From positions 285,671 to 349,670 of the forward strand of contig NZ_BAPV01000061.1 of the NCBI RefSeq assembly GCF_025995175.1: DNA of 64,000 nt. Direction: 5' to 3'. The notes below the pieces were generated by a model. The model did not search any database and had not been told where the DNA came from. It worked only from the letters and a program-made list of their open reading frames with translations. Position numbers and translations under genes: made by a program. This document shows, one piece after another, positions 28,372-37,254 of this stretch. The stretch is from Asaia krungthepensis NRIC 0535 (GTDB lineage Bacteria; Pseudomonadota; Alphaproteobacteria; Acetobacterales; Acetobacteraceae). How positions within the stretch are numbered: position 1 is the first letter of the stretch; every line of letters starts with the position of its first letter.

Positions 28372-28967
28372 TCACCGGCTCGACCCATGACCCTGCGGGC
28401 ATGGGCAAGGTCGTCAGCAGTGTTGATATTGAAAAACGGATCCCCGTCTATGCACTCGAACGAAACAGGGCGCATCGACAGACTCTCAGCCAGCGGCCAC
28501 AGGGCCAGATCACGATGATTGCCGGAGTGAAGGGCCAGACGCATATGGGCCTCCGCCTCGGGCAAGGCAGCGACCTGCCATAATGCAATCAACGGATGTG
28601 TCCGTCCACGACTGGACGCGCATGACGGAGCAGGACCCAGACGGCGAACGAGGTCATATGGAAAAAATGGGGTGTCGCCGGGCAGCGTCAGAACGGTTGA
28701 GGCACCCTTCGCCCGCCCCCAGCGTAGAGCCGAGATCAGGCCCGATAATGGCCCTTTGTCCCGATTTTGGTCGACCAACAGGGGCAGATCGAGAGACCGG
28801 TATCCCTTCTGATCTTCACGTACCGAAAGGGCGACGTGGTCGATCTGTGGCCCAACTCTGCAGAGGATTTCGTCCAGTATGGTCCTCTTGCCCAGGGAGA
28901 GAAGCGGCTTGTCGCATCCACCAAGCCTCCTCCCTGCCCCGCCGGCAAGGATAACCGCTACGGTCAT
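28356..28967 (-). CDS. mobA: Molybdenum cofactor guanylyltransferase MobA
   Basis: 203 residues from ATG 28967; the longer upstream frame is low-complexity Arg/His and belongs to the next gene's region. VAVILAGGAGRRLGGCDKPLL is the nucleotidyl-transferase signature (GGxGxRxGG-DKP). LPLLVDQNRDKGPLSGLISAL and LPGDTPFFP hold the other substrate and metal residues. It joins GMP from GTP to molybdopterin to make the MGD cofactor needed by the FdhF-type enzyme. Convergent with, and overlapping, the nitrate-reductase-associated gene. Confidence 0.93.
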   Translation of the reverse strand: MTVAVILAGGAGRRLGGCDKPLLSLGKRTILDEILCRVGPQIDHVALSVREDQKGYRSLDLPLLVDQNRDKGPLSGLISALRWGRAKGASTVLTLPGDTPFFPYDLVRRLGPAPSCASSRGRTHPLIALWQVAALPEAEAHMRLALHSGNHRDLALWPLAESLSMRPVSFECIDGDPFFNINTADDLAHARRVMGRAGDQSML

Positions 28968-28980
28968 GGCCGCAATATGG

Positions 28981-29304
28981 TCAGCGCGGCCCGCCCGGAG
29001 GCATTCCGCGGTCCGGTACAGGGGGGAGTGGGCGTGGATGATGCCTATGCCAGTGTCTCGGCGGTGGCGGGGGTGGCGGCGGTGGCTGGACATGAACCGG
29101 CCTGAATGGCGGGGGCGCTTCACCCCGGTTATAATAGGGCCCCTTGTAGTTGTTGTTCAGCTGCGAAGAATTGAGCTGATCGATCATGTTATTGCCGGTT
29201 CCGTCCGCATAGCGGGGCGAGTATGCCGGTCCCTGCTGAGCCATTGCCTGCACGGGAAGAACGAGGAACGTTGCCGCGAAAAAGGCCCCGAGGTGACGGT
29301 TCAT
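28981..29304 (-). CDS. Small secreted Pro/His-rich protein
   Basis: 107 residues with a clean signal peptide (MNRHLGAFFAATFLVLPVQAMA, cut before QQG). The mature part has an Asn-rich stretch (IDQLNSSQLNNNY), then a run of nine prolines and a His/Arg/Pro tail. No fold is predicted; it should be an extended periplasmic or surface protein. It overlaps the amidohydrolase gene by 4 bases (ATGA), so both are co-translated. Function unknown. Confidence 0.65.
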   Translation of the reverse strand: MNRHLGAFFAATFLVLPVQAMAQQGPAYSPRYADGTGNNMIDQLNSSQLNNNYKGPYYNRGEAPPPFRPVHVQPPPPPPPPPRHWHRHHPRPLPPVPDRGMPPGGPR

Positions 29305-30710
29305 GGCGTCTTTCCTTTTGTAACCAGTCCGTCAGAGACGGGCTTGCCACGCTGCCAGACCTGCGAAATCAGGTCGATATCAGATATGGTTCGATCAGGA
29401 ACGCCGTCAATGACGAGAAGATCCGCCCGTTTGCCCGGGGCGATCACACCGCGATCTTTAAGGCCAAGAAGTCCCGCTGCTTTCTGGGTAGCCAGATTGA
29501 TCGCTTCCAGTGGTGTAAGCCCTGCCTCGACCAGCAGGACAAGCTCGCGATGCTCGGCATATCCTGGCAGACGTAACGGGGTTGCACCTGAATCCGTCCC
29601 AAAACCGATCCTGACACCTGCCCGATACAGGGTGAGCAGATTGCGCTCATTCATGGCAAGCGCCTCATGAGCCGCGCGGCTGGCGGGCTTCTCCAGTGTT
29701 TCACGACGCCAGCTTTCCTGCCCTATCTTCTGCCGCAACGCCTGCGGCATGGCGTCACGCGCCAAAGGCTGGTCCAGCAACTCCGGATGCTCCGCAAAAA
29801 GATAGGTCGACTCATCGAGGGACAATGTCGGGATGTACCACGCCTGACGCGTCTTGAGCTGCGCAACAAGCGCCGGATCAACCGGCTTGTCCCGAACACC
29901 ATGGGCAAGGATATCAGCGCCGTGCTGAAGGGCCTCATGAGCGAGGGCAAGATCGTGGATATGAACCGCCACCCGCAAATGGCGCTTATGCGCCTCGGCA
30001 ATCGCGGCCTGCCACACAGGTGCACCGAGCAGAGGGAGGGGCGGTTTCGCGGGATTGGTCAGACGCAGATCATCGAGCCACAGCTTGACGAAATCGGTGC
30101 CCTCATCCGCCATGATGTCGACAGCCTGACGGGCAGCCTGTGACGTGGCAGGCCGGAAGATCTGATCCCGTCCCATGCCGTCGACCATGGCTTCCGGGGG
30201 CATTCCGCCCGGCGCGCCGATCCCCTGATCCACCCCGAACAGATCGGCCCCCGGATTGACACCCTGATGCTGCTCGCGACGCAGCTGATCGAAAAGGGGA
30301 GATTTGTTGAGGCCAAGCGAGGTCACGGTCAGCACGCCATAGCGCACATACTGATTGAGGGCGGCCAGAATGATGTCGCGCGTATAATTGCGCGAAGCGG
30401 TGCTCATGCCTTCCACCAGCCCGACATGATTATGATCGCTGACAAGCGCGGGCATGACCGTCTTGCCGTGAAGATCGATCACTGTCGCTCCGGGAGGCGG
30501 CGTCGTGCCGATCGAGACAATCTGCCCGTGATCGATAAGGATTGTCTCGTCCACTCGCGCCGGTGCGCCTGTTCCGTCGATGAGGCGCAGATGGGTCAGC
30601 GCAACGGGCTCGGCATGCGCCAGAGGGGCAAGGGTAACGCTGCAGAGCAGAGGCAGCACCATCAGCCGGGCTCTTTCAGTCAGTCGTCTCATGGGGCCAA
30701 AAACGTGCAT
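29301..30710 (-). CDS. Exported amidohydrolase (imidazolonepropionase/prolidase-like)
   Basis: 469 residues from ATG 30710, preceded by ACAGGAGAATTC, a strong ribosome binding site. A signal peptide core LMVLPLLCSVTLAPLAHA precedes the mature chain. The amidohydrolase superfamily layout is clear: IDGTGAP, HGKTVMPALVSDHNHVG (metal HxH position altered to DHNH), HIHDL, HGVRDKP, FGTDSGATPL and the C-terminal KRADLLVIDG. The HxH motif in strand 1 reads H-N-H. Such exported enzymes often cleave dipeptides or cyclic amides. Coupled to the small Pro-rich protein behind it. Confidence 0.85.
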   Translation of the reverse strand: MHVFGPMRRLTERARLMVLPLLCSVTLAPLAHAEPVALTHLRLIDGTGAPARVDETILIDHGQIVSIGTTPPPGATVIDLHGKTVMPALVSDHNHVGLVEGMSTASRNYTRDIILAALNQYVRYGVLTVTSLGLNKSPLFDQLRREQHQGVNPGADLFGVDQGIGAPGGMPPEAMVDGMGRDQIFRPATSQAARQAVDIMADEGTDFVKLWLDDLRLTNPAKPPLPLLGAPVWQAAIAEAHKRHLRVAVHIHDLALAHEALQHGADILAHGVRDKPVDPALVAQLKTRQAWYIPTLSLDESTYLFAEHPELLDQPLARDAMPQALRQKIGQESWRRETLEKPASRAAHEALAMNERNLLTLYRAGVRIGFGTDSGATPLRLPGYAEHRELVLLVEAGLTPLEAINLATQKAAGLLGLKDRGVIAPGKRADLLVIDGVPDRTISDIDLISQVWQRGKPVSDGLVTKGKTP

Positions 30711-30977
30711 GAATTCTCCTGTGGCCCTGCGTTCCGCCTCCCTGATCGTCGGCGGCGCCGTCGGCATGCAGTTCTGCCGACCGGGCCCGCTCAGGGATAC
30801 GCGCTCACAACGTTATTGTTGCGCTCCGGATCCACCGCTCGACCGAGCGGTATCGCATCTGTGAAGGGAAGTTCCCGATGGGCGAGAAACGGATAGTCGC
30901 AACGACAGTTATGAAACTGTAAGACACAAACCCTTTGGCAAGAAACCGGAGGGATGACAGTAAAACAGGAGCATTAC

Positions 30978-31892
30978 ATGTCGTTAACCCCGCAGGTTGA
31001 ATCCATTCTCGCCAATTACGAAGCAGATAATCCCGGCACGAAGGCCAATCTCGTCAGACTCATGAATACCGGTGTGCTCGCCGGGACAGGCAAGCTGGTC
31101 ATTCTTCCGGTCGATCAGGGGTTCGAGCATGGTCCGGCCCGCTCCTTTGCCGCCAACCCGCCTGCCTATGACCCGCACTATCATTTCTCCCTCGCCATCG
31201 AGGCCGGGCTCAACGCCTTTGCGGCGCCTCTGGGCATGCTCGAGGCAGGCGCCTCCACCTTTGCGGGCCAAATCCCCCTGATCCTCAAGTGCAACAGCTC
31301 GAATTCTCTTGCCACCGAGAAGAATCAGGCTGTGACCGGCACCGTTGCCGATGCGCTCCGCCTCGGTTGTTCTGCAATCGGCTTCACCATCTATCCGGGC
31401 AGCGAATACTGTTTCGATCAGATGAACGAATTGCGCGAGCTCGCTCAGGAAGCCAAGGCAGCCGGTCTGGTCGTGATTGTCTGGAGCTATCCGCGCGGAC
31501 CCATGCTCGACAAGGCCGGCGAAACGGCCATCGATATCTGCGCCTATGCGGCGCATATGGCAGCGGAATGCGGCGCCCATATCATCAAGGTCAAGCCGCC
31601 CACCGATGCGCTTTCCCTTCCCGCTGCAAAGGCGGTCTATCTGGAACAGAAAATCGATATCTCCACCATGGAAGCCCGTGTGCGCCATGTGGTCCAGTCG
31701 ACCTTCGCCGGGCGTCGTATCGTGATCTTCTCCGGCGGCGAACACGAAAGCACCGAAGCCCTGCTCGACACCATTCGCGGCATCCATGCGGGTGGCGGTT
31801 ACGGTTCGATCATCGGGCGCAACACATTCCAGCGCCCCAAGGCCGAAGCCCTGTCGCTGCTTGCCTCCATCACGGGCATCTTCAAGGGCTGA
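30978..31892 (+). CDS. fbaB: Class I fructose-bisphosphate aldolase
   Basis: 304 residues from ATG 30978 with AGGAG upstream. LVILPVDQGFEHGPARSF is the hallmark of bacterial/archaeal-type class I aldolases (FbaB/DhnA). The Schiff-base Lys is expected in HIIKVKPP, and VIFSGGE...GGGYGSIIGRNTFQRP forms the phosphate-binding end. It cleaves fructose-1,6-bisphosphate, or acts in gluconeogenesis, in the cytoplasm. Monocistronic, with a hairpin terminator 25 bases after the stop. Confidence 0.94.
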   Translation: MSLTPQVESILANYEADNPGTKANLVRLMNTGVLAGTGKLVILPVDQGFEHGPARSFAANPPAYDPHYHFSLAIEAGLNAFAAPLGMLEAGASTFAGQIPLILKCNSSNSLATEKNQAVTGTVADALRLGCSAIGFTIYPGSEYCFDQMNELRELAQEAKAAGLVVIVWSYPRGPMLDKAGETAIDICAYAAHMAAECGAHIIKVKPPTDALSLPAAKAVYLEQKIDISTMEARVRHVVQSTFAGRRIVIFSGGEHESTEALLDTIRGIHAGGGYGSIIGRNTFQRPKAEALSLLASITGIFKG

Positions 31893-31917
31893 TCCCTGGC
31901 ATCACCGATGCTTCGGT

Positions 31918-31936
31918 CCGGGATGCATCATCCCGG
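31918..31936. terminator. Hairpin between convergent fbaB and ABC exporter genes
   Basis: CCGGGATG and CATCCCGG form an 8-bp perfect stem with a 3-base loop. It lies between two convergent genes, where a bidirectional terminator is expected. There is no long T-run on either side, so efficiency is uncertain. Confidence 0.55.
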
Positions 31937-31946
31937 GCCAGAGGCT

Positions 31947-32723
31947 TCAGCCCTGACCTGCAGCTTCGTAAGCGTCGATCACCAGATTGGCAGGACCGTC
32001 CATGCGGACGCGTCCTGCTTCCATCCATATGATGCGCGTGCACCATTCCCTCAGGATCGGGAGCGAGTGCGACGTCACCACCAGAATACGGACGCATTCG
32101 ATCAGGCGTGTGAGGCGATCACGAGCCTTCTCCTGGAAGTGGCTGTCACCGGCCATGAACCATTCATCCATCAGCAGGATTTCCGGACGGGGCGAGGTGG
32201 TCAGGCCGAAACCGAGGCGGATCGCCATCCCGGAAGAATAATGACGCACCGGCAGGTCCATGAAGGCCCCGAGCTCCGCAAATGACTCGACTTCTTCCTC
32301 AAGCCGTTTCGTCGCCTTGTCCGAGAGCCCCAGAACCCGTGCATAAAGCCTGATATTTTCGCGCCCGGTCAGGTCGGTATTCATGCCGGCCTGCGGGCTG
32401 AGCAAAGCATGAACCTCGCCCTCTACCTGCATTGTGCCCAGCGACGATTCATAGATACCCGCCATGGCACGCAGCAGGGTGGATTTTCCGGCCCCGTTAT
32501 GGCCGATCAGCCCCACGCGCTCACCTGAGACGATATCGAGAGAAAGCGTGTCGAGCGCCACGACGACGGTGGTATCGGACTGGCTGATGATGCTCCCGCC
32601 CACAGCCTGCCGGTCGCGCAGCTTCTGCCGGACGCCCTTGAACAGGCTTTTCTTGAAGGAGCGGGCGCTCCCATGAAACATGGGATAGATGAGCGAATAG
32701 TCGCGCAGGGTGATTGAAACCAT
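31947..32723 (-). CDS. Polysaccharide/lipid-linked glycan ABC exporter, ATP-binding subunit (Wzt/KpsT-like)
   Basis: 258 residues from ATG 32723. Walker A GHNGAGKSTLL, signature YSSGM.IRLGF (as in TagH/Wzt/KpsT, YSSGM), Walker B ILLMDEWF and switch His TSHS are all intact. A Q-loop sits near SPQAGMNTDLTGRENI. It lacks the C-terminal carbohydrate-binding domain of some Wzt proteins, so it is a KpsT-like short form. It powers export of a capsular or O-antigen-like glycan. The permease gene lies just upstream on the same strand (5 bp gap). Confidence 0.9.
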   Translation of the reverse strand: MVSITLRDYSLIYPMFHGSARSFKKSLFKGVRQKLRDRQAVGGSIISQSDTTVVVALDTLSLDIVSGERVGLIGHNGAGKSTLLRAMAGIYESSLGTMQVEGEVHALLSPQAGMNTDLTGRENIRLYARVLGLSDKATKRLEEEVESFAELGAFMDLPVRHYSSGMAIRLGFGLTTSPRPEILLMDEWFMAGDSHFQEKARDRLTRLIECVRILVVTSHSLPILREWCTRIIWMEAGRVRMDGPANLVIDAYEAAGQG

Positions 32724-32728
32724 CGTTC

Positions 32729-33526
32729 TCAGACCCAGAAAGCCAGCCGCGCACGCGTACGCAGGAAGGTCATGAAGGCGAGGCCACACCAGATCACGCT
32801 CAGCCCGACGGAGATGCCAATCATCGTCAGGCTCGGCAGATGCCCCAGGATCGGACCGCGGACCAGCTCCATCATGTCATAAAACGGATTGAGTAGCAGA
32901 TAGCGGCTTCTTGCCCCGAGTTGCCCCGGCTGCCAGATGATCGGGGTCACATAAAACGCGATCTGCATGAAGGCAGCCACGACGGGCGTGATATCCCGGA
33001 ACCGCGCGCAGAACGGGCCGAGCAGGAGGCAGGCCGCATATCCGTTCACGCACCAGAGCAACAATCCGGGCAGCGAGGCAAGGCTCACCAGCCCCGGCCA
33101 GACGCCGTAGAGAATGAAAACCCCGATCGGGACGATGATGCTGTGGGCGAACACAATGGCATTGCGTACCAGAAGCCGGATGGCCTGCAGCGTGTAGGGC
33201 AGCTTCATCGCATGGATCATCGAGTCGGCTTCGGTGAAGCAGGTGCAGGATTCCTGAAGCAGGCTCGCAAGGCCGACCTGCCAGAGCGCCAGAGAAAGCG
33301 ACAGGAAAGGCAGATAATCCTTCAGCACCATGTGGAAGAGGCGTGCATAGATCACACCCATCGAGGCAACCATGACGAGGGCCGAGAGGGTGAGCCAGCA
33401 GGGCCCGAGTACCGAGCCGCGATAACGCAGACGGATATCGGTCCATCCCAGCATGGCTGCCAGACGCCAGCGGCGCAGACCTGACACGATATCGTCCCAT
33501 GCGAGGGCGAGTGGACTCTGGCTCAT
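32729..33526 (-). CDS. Polysaccharide ABC exporter permease (Wzm/KpsM-like)
   Basis: 265 residues from ATG 33526, preceded by GGAGGGAC. It has six predicted membrane helices and belongs to the ABC-2 type (RYRGSVLGPCWLTLS near the N-terminus; FYVTPIIW and NPFYDMMELVRGPILG near the C-terminus). It pairs with the ATPase 5 bp downstream to move a glycan across the inner membrane. No glycosyltransferases are nearby, so the glycan itself is made by genes outside the window. Confidence 0.9.
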   Translation of the reverse strand: MSQSPLALAWDDIVSGLRRWRLAAMLGWTDIRLRYRGSVLGPCWLTLSALVMVASMGVIYARLFHMVLKDYLPFLSLSLALWQVGLASLLQESCTCFTEADSMIHAMKLPYTLQAIRLLVRNAIVFAHSIIVPIGVFILYGVWPGLVSLASLPGLLLWCVNGYAACLLLGPFCARFRDITPVVAAFMQIAFYVTPIIWQPGQLGARSRYLLLNPFYDMMELVRGPILGHLPSLTMIGISVGLSVIWCGLAFMTFLRTRARLAFWV

Positions 33527-33773
33527 GTCCCTCCGAGGGATCAAGTCGGTTTCCTACGAGGCGTGGGCCAGAAAATATGCCCATGCGCGAGGCAATTCGC
33601 CTAGCGGATAAGCCCTTGTTTCGCAACAGCAGGGGCACAAGACCGGTCTGAAACCCTGTCACAACGAAGAAAACGGAATTTTTGGCTTTCTTTCCTTGGG
33701 GCGGCTCCGTAGTTTTGCCTCAATCCTGCCCCAGAACACGGATAACGCTCGGTTGCATCAGGTGAACCCCATC

Positions 33774-35117
33774 ATGGCTTCTTCCCGTCATTCGAACTCC
33801 AGATCCGGACGCGAAGAATCCGGCAGGTTCCGCATCCGGGGAGCTTTTCCGACACGATGGCTGCTGATCACGGGCGCCACCGCCCTGCTGGCAGCCTGCG
33901 CCGACACGCCCCAGCGTCCGCAGGTGCCTGTCGCTCAGGAAGCAGCGAATTATCGTCACCATGCGAAATCCTATTATGCCCCGCCAGGGCCGCCTGAAGA
34001 TCCGTGGGGGCCCTATATCGAGGAAGCCTCGGAACGCTTCGACGTTCCCTCGCCCTGGATTCGCTCGGTCATGATGCAGGAATCGGGTGGTCGTCTCTTT
34101 GATCGCAACGGTCAGTTCACCACCTCGGCTCCGGGAGCGATGGGGCTGATGCAGCTCATGCCCCCGACCTATGACGACATGCGCTCGCAATATGCGCTGG
34201 GCGATGACGCCTATGATCCGCATGACAATATCATGGCGGGGACGGCCTATATCCGCCAGATGTACGACATCTACGGTTCGCCCGGTTTTCTGGCCGCCTA
34301 TAATGACGGCCCCGGCAGCCTTGACTCCTATCTGCGTCGCGGCCGTGCCCTGCCCCGCGAAACACGACGCTATGTGGCGCATGTCGGCCCCCAGATTGCC
34401 GGTATCTGGCCGCGCAACCGCTCTGCGGCCGATCTTCTGGTATCGCAGCATGACCCCAATGCCGCGACCATGGTGGCCCAGACCGATACCGAAACATCCA
34501 GCGTGCGTGCCGCCTGGCGCAGACAGGCCCAGACGGCAACCTACAGCGCCGACCAGCAGGATATGCAGGTGGCCGAGGCACCAGCCACTACGCGTTCCTC
34601 CGTCAGTGCAGCCTGGGCCGCTCGTGGCGTGACTTCGAGCACGCCTGCCCCGGCGGCTCCTGTCCAGATGGCGAGCCTTACCACTCCCGCTGAAACAGAA
34701 ACCCCTGACAGCGTTGCCCAGGCCTGGGCAGGACGGGCCCCTGTACAGCCCATCCCTGTCGGGCGAAGCCTCTCGGCCGAACCGGTGCTGGCCGTCATGA
34801 CTCCACGCCCTGTCCTGCGTTCACCTCAGCGGAGCGTAGAGCCGACGCCACGCACGCTGCAGACCGGGGAATGGGCAATCCAGGTTGGCGCCTATAACTC
34901 GGCCGTACAGGCGACGCGCGCTGTCGCGCAGGCGCAGAATCATGCTGGAACTTCGCTTTCCGGTGCGCGTAGTCAGGTTTCCACGGTCCAGACAGGGCGA
35001 GCGCATCTCTACCGGGCGCGTCTCGTCAATCTGTCCCATGACAACGCCGTGGCAGCCTGCCGGAAGATGGGCCGCGACACACCCTGCGTGGTCGTCTCTC
35101 CGGGATCGTCATTCTGA
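33774..35117 (+). CDS. Lipoprotein lytic transglycosylase with C-terminal SPOR domain
   Basis: 447 residues from ATG 33774 with AGGTGA upstream. A lipobox-like TALLAAC ends a signal segment. The SLT (family 1) domain runs about residues 75-200: catalytic Glu in MMQESGG, then GAMGLMQLMPPT and AAYNDGPG. A Pro/Ala/Thr-rich spacer with repeated AAWxxR segments follows. The last 80 residues (WAIQVGAYNSAVQA...LYRARLV) form a SPOR domain that binds denuded septal glycan, as in RlpA. It probably cuts peptidoglycan at the division site. A peroxiredoxin follows 17 bp downstream. Confidence 0.9.
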   Translation: MASSRHSNSRSGREESGRFRIRGAFPTRWLLITGATALLAACADTPQRPQVPVAQEAANYRHHAKSYYAPPGPPEDPWGPYIEEASERFDVPSPWIRSVMMQESGGRLFDRNGQFTTSAPGAMGLMQLMPPTYDDMRSQYALGDDAYDPHDNIMAGTAYIRQMYDIYGSPGFLAAYNDGPGSLDSYLRRGRALPRETRRYVAHVGPQIAGIWPRNRSAADLLVSQHDPNAATMVAQTDTETSSVRAAWRRQAQTATYSADQQDMQVAEAPATTRSSVSAAWAARGVTSSTPAPAAPVQMASLTTPAETETPDSVAQAWAGRAPVQPIPVGRSLSAEPVLAVMTPRPVLRSPQRSVEPTPRTLQTGEWAIQVGAYNSAVQATRAVAQAQNHAGTSLSGARSQVSTVQTGRAHLYRARLVNLSHDNAVAACRKMGRDTPCVVVSPGSSF

Positions 35118-35134
35118 CCCCTCGCGGAGTTCGT

Positions 35135-35704
35135 ATGCCCAGTTTTCCCAGCCTGACACGCCCCGCGACATTGCTGGCGCTTTCGCTTGCCGTTGCGGCC
35201 CCTGCTGCCCATGCCGCCCTCAAGCAGGGAAGCGAAGCCCCTGATTTCACCCTGACCGCCACACAGAACGGGCAGGAAATGCAGTACACCTTGCATGAAG
35301 CCCTCGCGAAGGGACCGGTGGTACTCTATTTCTATCCTGCGGCATTCACCAAGGGCTGCACCATGGAAGCCCATGGCTTCGCTGACTCCATGCCGCAATT
35401 CAAGGCCCTTGGCGCAAGCGTTATCGGCGTGTCGATGGACAATATCCACAAGCTGGATGATTTCTCGGTCAGCCAGATCAAGGGACAATTCCCGGTTGCC
35501 TCCGACAGCGAGGGCAAGGTCACCCGCCTCTACGATGCCAAGATGCCCATGCTCGATATTGCCCAGCGCGTGACCTATGTGATTGCGCCGGAAGGCCAGA
35601 TCATCGACACGATCAGTTCGGAATCGCCGGGCAATCATGTCGAGAAAGCCCTCGCGGCTTTGAAAAGCTACAAGGCCGATGTCATGAGACATCGACGCAA
35701 ATGA
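35135..35704 (+). CDS. Exported peroxiredoxin (AhpC/TSA, BCP-like)
   Basis: 189 residues with a signal peptide (LLALSLAVAAPAAHA) that sends it to the periplasm, unusual for peroxiredoxins. GSEAPDFTLTATQNG opens the thioredoxin-like fold; the peroxidatic Cys is in FTKGCTMEA, with the supporting Tyr/Pro in VLYFYPAAFTKG. No clear resolving Cys follows, so it is probably a 1-Cys type. It reduces peroxides in the envelope. 17 bp after the transglycosylase gene; may share its transcript. Confidence 0.88.
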   Translation: MPSFPSLTRPATLLALSLAVAAPAAHAALKQGSEAPDFTLTATQNGQEMQYTLHEALAKGPVVLYFYPAAFTKGCTMEAHGFADSMPQFKALGASVIGVSMDNIHKLDDFSVSQIKGQFPVASDSEGKVTRLYDAKMPMLDIAQRVTYVIAPEGQIIDTISSESPGNHVEKALAALKSYKADVMRHRRK

Positions 35705-35749
35705 GCCACATTGGCGGTCAGGCAGTCACAGCCTGATCGGCAGACCATC

Positions 35750-36322
35750 ATGCCTGAAAAACAAACCAGCCATCATGTCGGCTCGTCGCGTGCCCTGCGA
35801 TTGCAGGACGATGTGGTCAGCACAGCCGTCTATGACGGTCCTGCGGAATGCTACCGCTATCGCCTGCATCGTCGATGGGACGACAGCAAGCCTGCCGTGA
35901 TGTGGCTCATGATGAACCCCTCGGTCGCCACCGAATATGGTGATGACCGGACCGTTGCCAAATGCCAGCGCTATGCCAGGGTGTGGGGATATGGATCGAT
36001 GTATGTTGGCAACAGCTTCGGCTATCGCTGCACCGACCAGAAACGCCTGCTCGAGGTTGCAGATCCGAACGGACCCGGTAACGACAAGGCATTGCTTGCC
36101 ATGGCGCGGGAAGCCCAAATGGTCATTCTGGCCTATGGCTCGCCCACCCATCCCTCGCTGCGTGACAGAGGCAACCAGGTGGCCCTGATGCTCCATCGAG
36201 CCGGGATCGCACTGCATGTCATGCGGCTCAGCAAGGGCGGTCGCCCCGAGCACCCGCTCTATCTGCCCGGCACTCTCGAGCCTTATGTGCTGGATGACAA
36301 TTTCTTTGATGCTCTCACGTAG
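35750..36322 (+). CDS. DUF1643 protein
   Basis: 190 residues from ATG 35750. The sequence YRYRLHRRWD...AVMWLMMNPSVATEYGDDRTVAKC and VGNSFGYRCTDQKRL is diagnostic for DUF1643, a family of unknown function often near mobile or DNA-modifying genes. The C-terminus has a LGKxGRPxHPLYL-like motif (SKGGRPEHPLYLPG). Cytoplasmic, no membrane segment. It lies 45 bp after the peroxiredoxin stop. A double hairpin terminator follows. Confidence 0.85.
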   Translation: MPEKQTSHHVGSSRALRLQDDVVSTAVYDGPAECYRYRLHRRWDDSKPAVMWLMMNPSVATEYGDDRTVAKCQRYARVWGYGSMYVGNSFGYRCTDQKRLLEVADPNGPGNDKALLAMAREAQMVILAYGSPTHPSLRDRGNQVALMLHRAGIALHVMRLSKGGRPEHPLYLPGTLEPYVLDDNFFDALT

Positions 36323-36465
36323 CATCGGGGACGTTACCGAAATGAGATTGACGAGCCCATCGAGCAGGGCCTGACGGCCCACAAGCCGCAACGTAATCGC
36401 CCTGGATCAACGCTGCCTTTCCGATGCATAGGCGGAGAGCACTCTCCGGTCGGGCATCATAAGCA

Positions 36466-36510
36466 CCATCCCATCCCCTGGAGGCTCTCGCCTCTGAAGG
36501 AATGGGATGG
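36466..36510. terminator. Nested hairpin, probable bidirectional terminator
   Basis: Outer arms CCATCCCAT (36466-36474) and ATGGGATGG (36502-36510) enclose a second hairpin GAGGC/GCCTC with a 4-base loop (36481-36494). It lies between the convergent DUF1643 and POTRA genes, 10 bases from the stop of the latter. Confidence 0.65.
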
Positions 36511-36520
36511 GCATAGCGGC

Positions 36521-37147
36521 TTATTTTTCGGTAATCTGGTAAGTCAGCACAACATGATTGTCGTGGTTCGGCTGGGTGGCCACCGGCTGGATCTGCACGC
36601 CGAGATTATGCTTCTGGTAGATCTTCTGGATCGCCTGTGTATCTGCAGTAGCAGCCTCTGCGGTTACGGTGGCGCCGGGGCGTAGCTTCGTTGCCGCCTC
36701 GAGTTCGGAGGTCGGCACCTGCTTGTTACCGACGAACTCGACCTTGTCGAGCACGAAGGGTGCCGGTGCCGCCGCAGCCTGCGGGGCCTGCTCTTCGATC
36801 ACCAGATAGAACTGCACCGTGTTTTTCACGAAGCGCTCTTTCTCGCTGAACTTCGCCCCGACATTCTTGGCCTTGTAAAGATCAGCTACTTTTTGCAGCC
36901 CGGCGTCGAGTTGGTCACGCGTGACGGTATCACCGACATGGTACGGGAATGAGGCCATGATGTCTTCGGTCGGAACGGATTTGTTTCCCTCGACCTTGAG
37001 GACCTTGAGCGTGAGCGGCGCATCGGCTGCGGGCGCGCTGGCGGCCAGCGCCGCATGCATCAGCCCGACCTGGGGGAGGCAGGGCAGAGCAGCCGTACCG
37101 GCCATGAGGGCAAGACCGGCGAGGGCAAAACGGGAGTTCGGCTTCAT
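36521..37147 (-). CDS. Secreted stand-alone POTRA-domain protein
   Basis: 208 residues from ATG 37147 with AAGGAC upstream. A signal peptide ends in MHAALAAS. Two POTRA-like units are visible: LTLKVLKVEGNKSVPTEDIMASF...GDTVTRDQLDAGLQKVADLY, then FVLDKVEFVGNKQVPTSELEAA...IQKIYQKHNL. There is no beta-barrel, so it is not BamA, TamA or FhaC itself. It may be a periplasmic helper of outer membrane assembly or a detached POTRA module. POT transporter downstream on the same strand (107 bp). Role unknown. Confidence 0.75.
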   Translation of the reverse strand: MKPNSRFALAGLALMAGTAALPCLPQVGLMHAALAASAPAADAPLTLKVLKVEGNKSVPTEDIMASFPYHVGDTVTRDQLDAGLQKVADLYKAKNVGAKFSEKERFVKNTVQFYLVIEEQAPQAAAAPAPFVLDKVEFVGNKQVPTSELEAATKLRPGATVTAEAATADTQAIQKIYQKHNLGVQIQPVATQPNHDNHVVLTYQITEK

Positions 37148-37254
37148 GATGTCGTCCTTCTGAACAGGCTCATTCTGAACAGAGGGATCATAGGCAGCTT
37201 CCGGGGCGCTTGGCAAAATCCAGCACACCGCCCCGGGTGGCGCGATTGCCGCGC

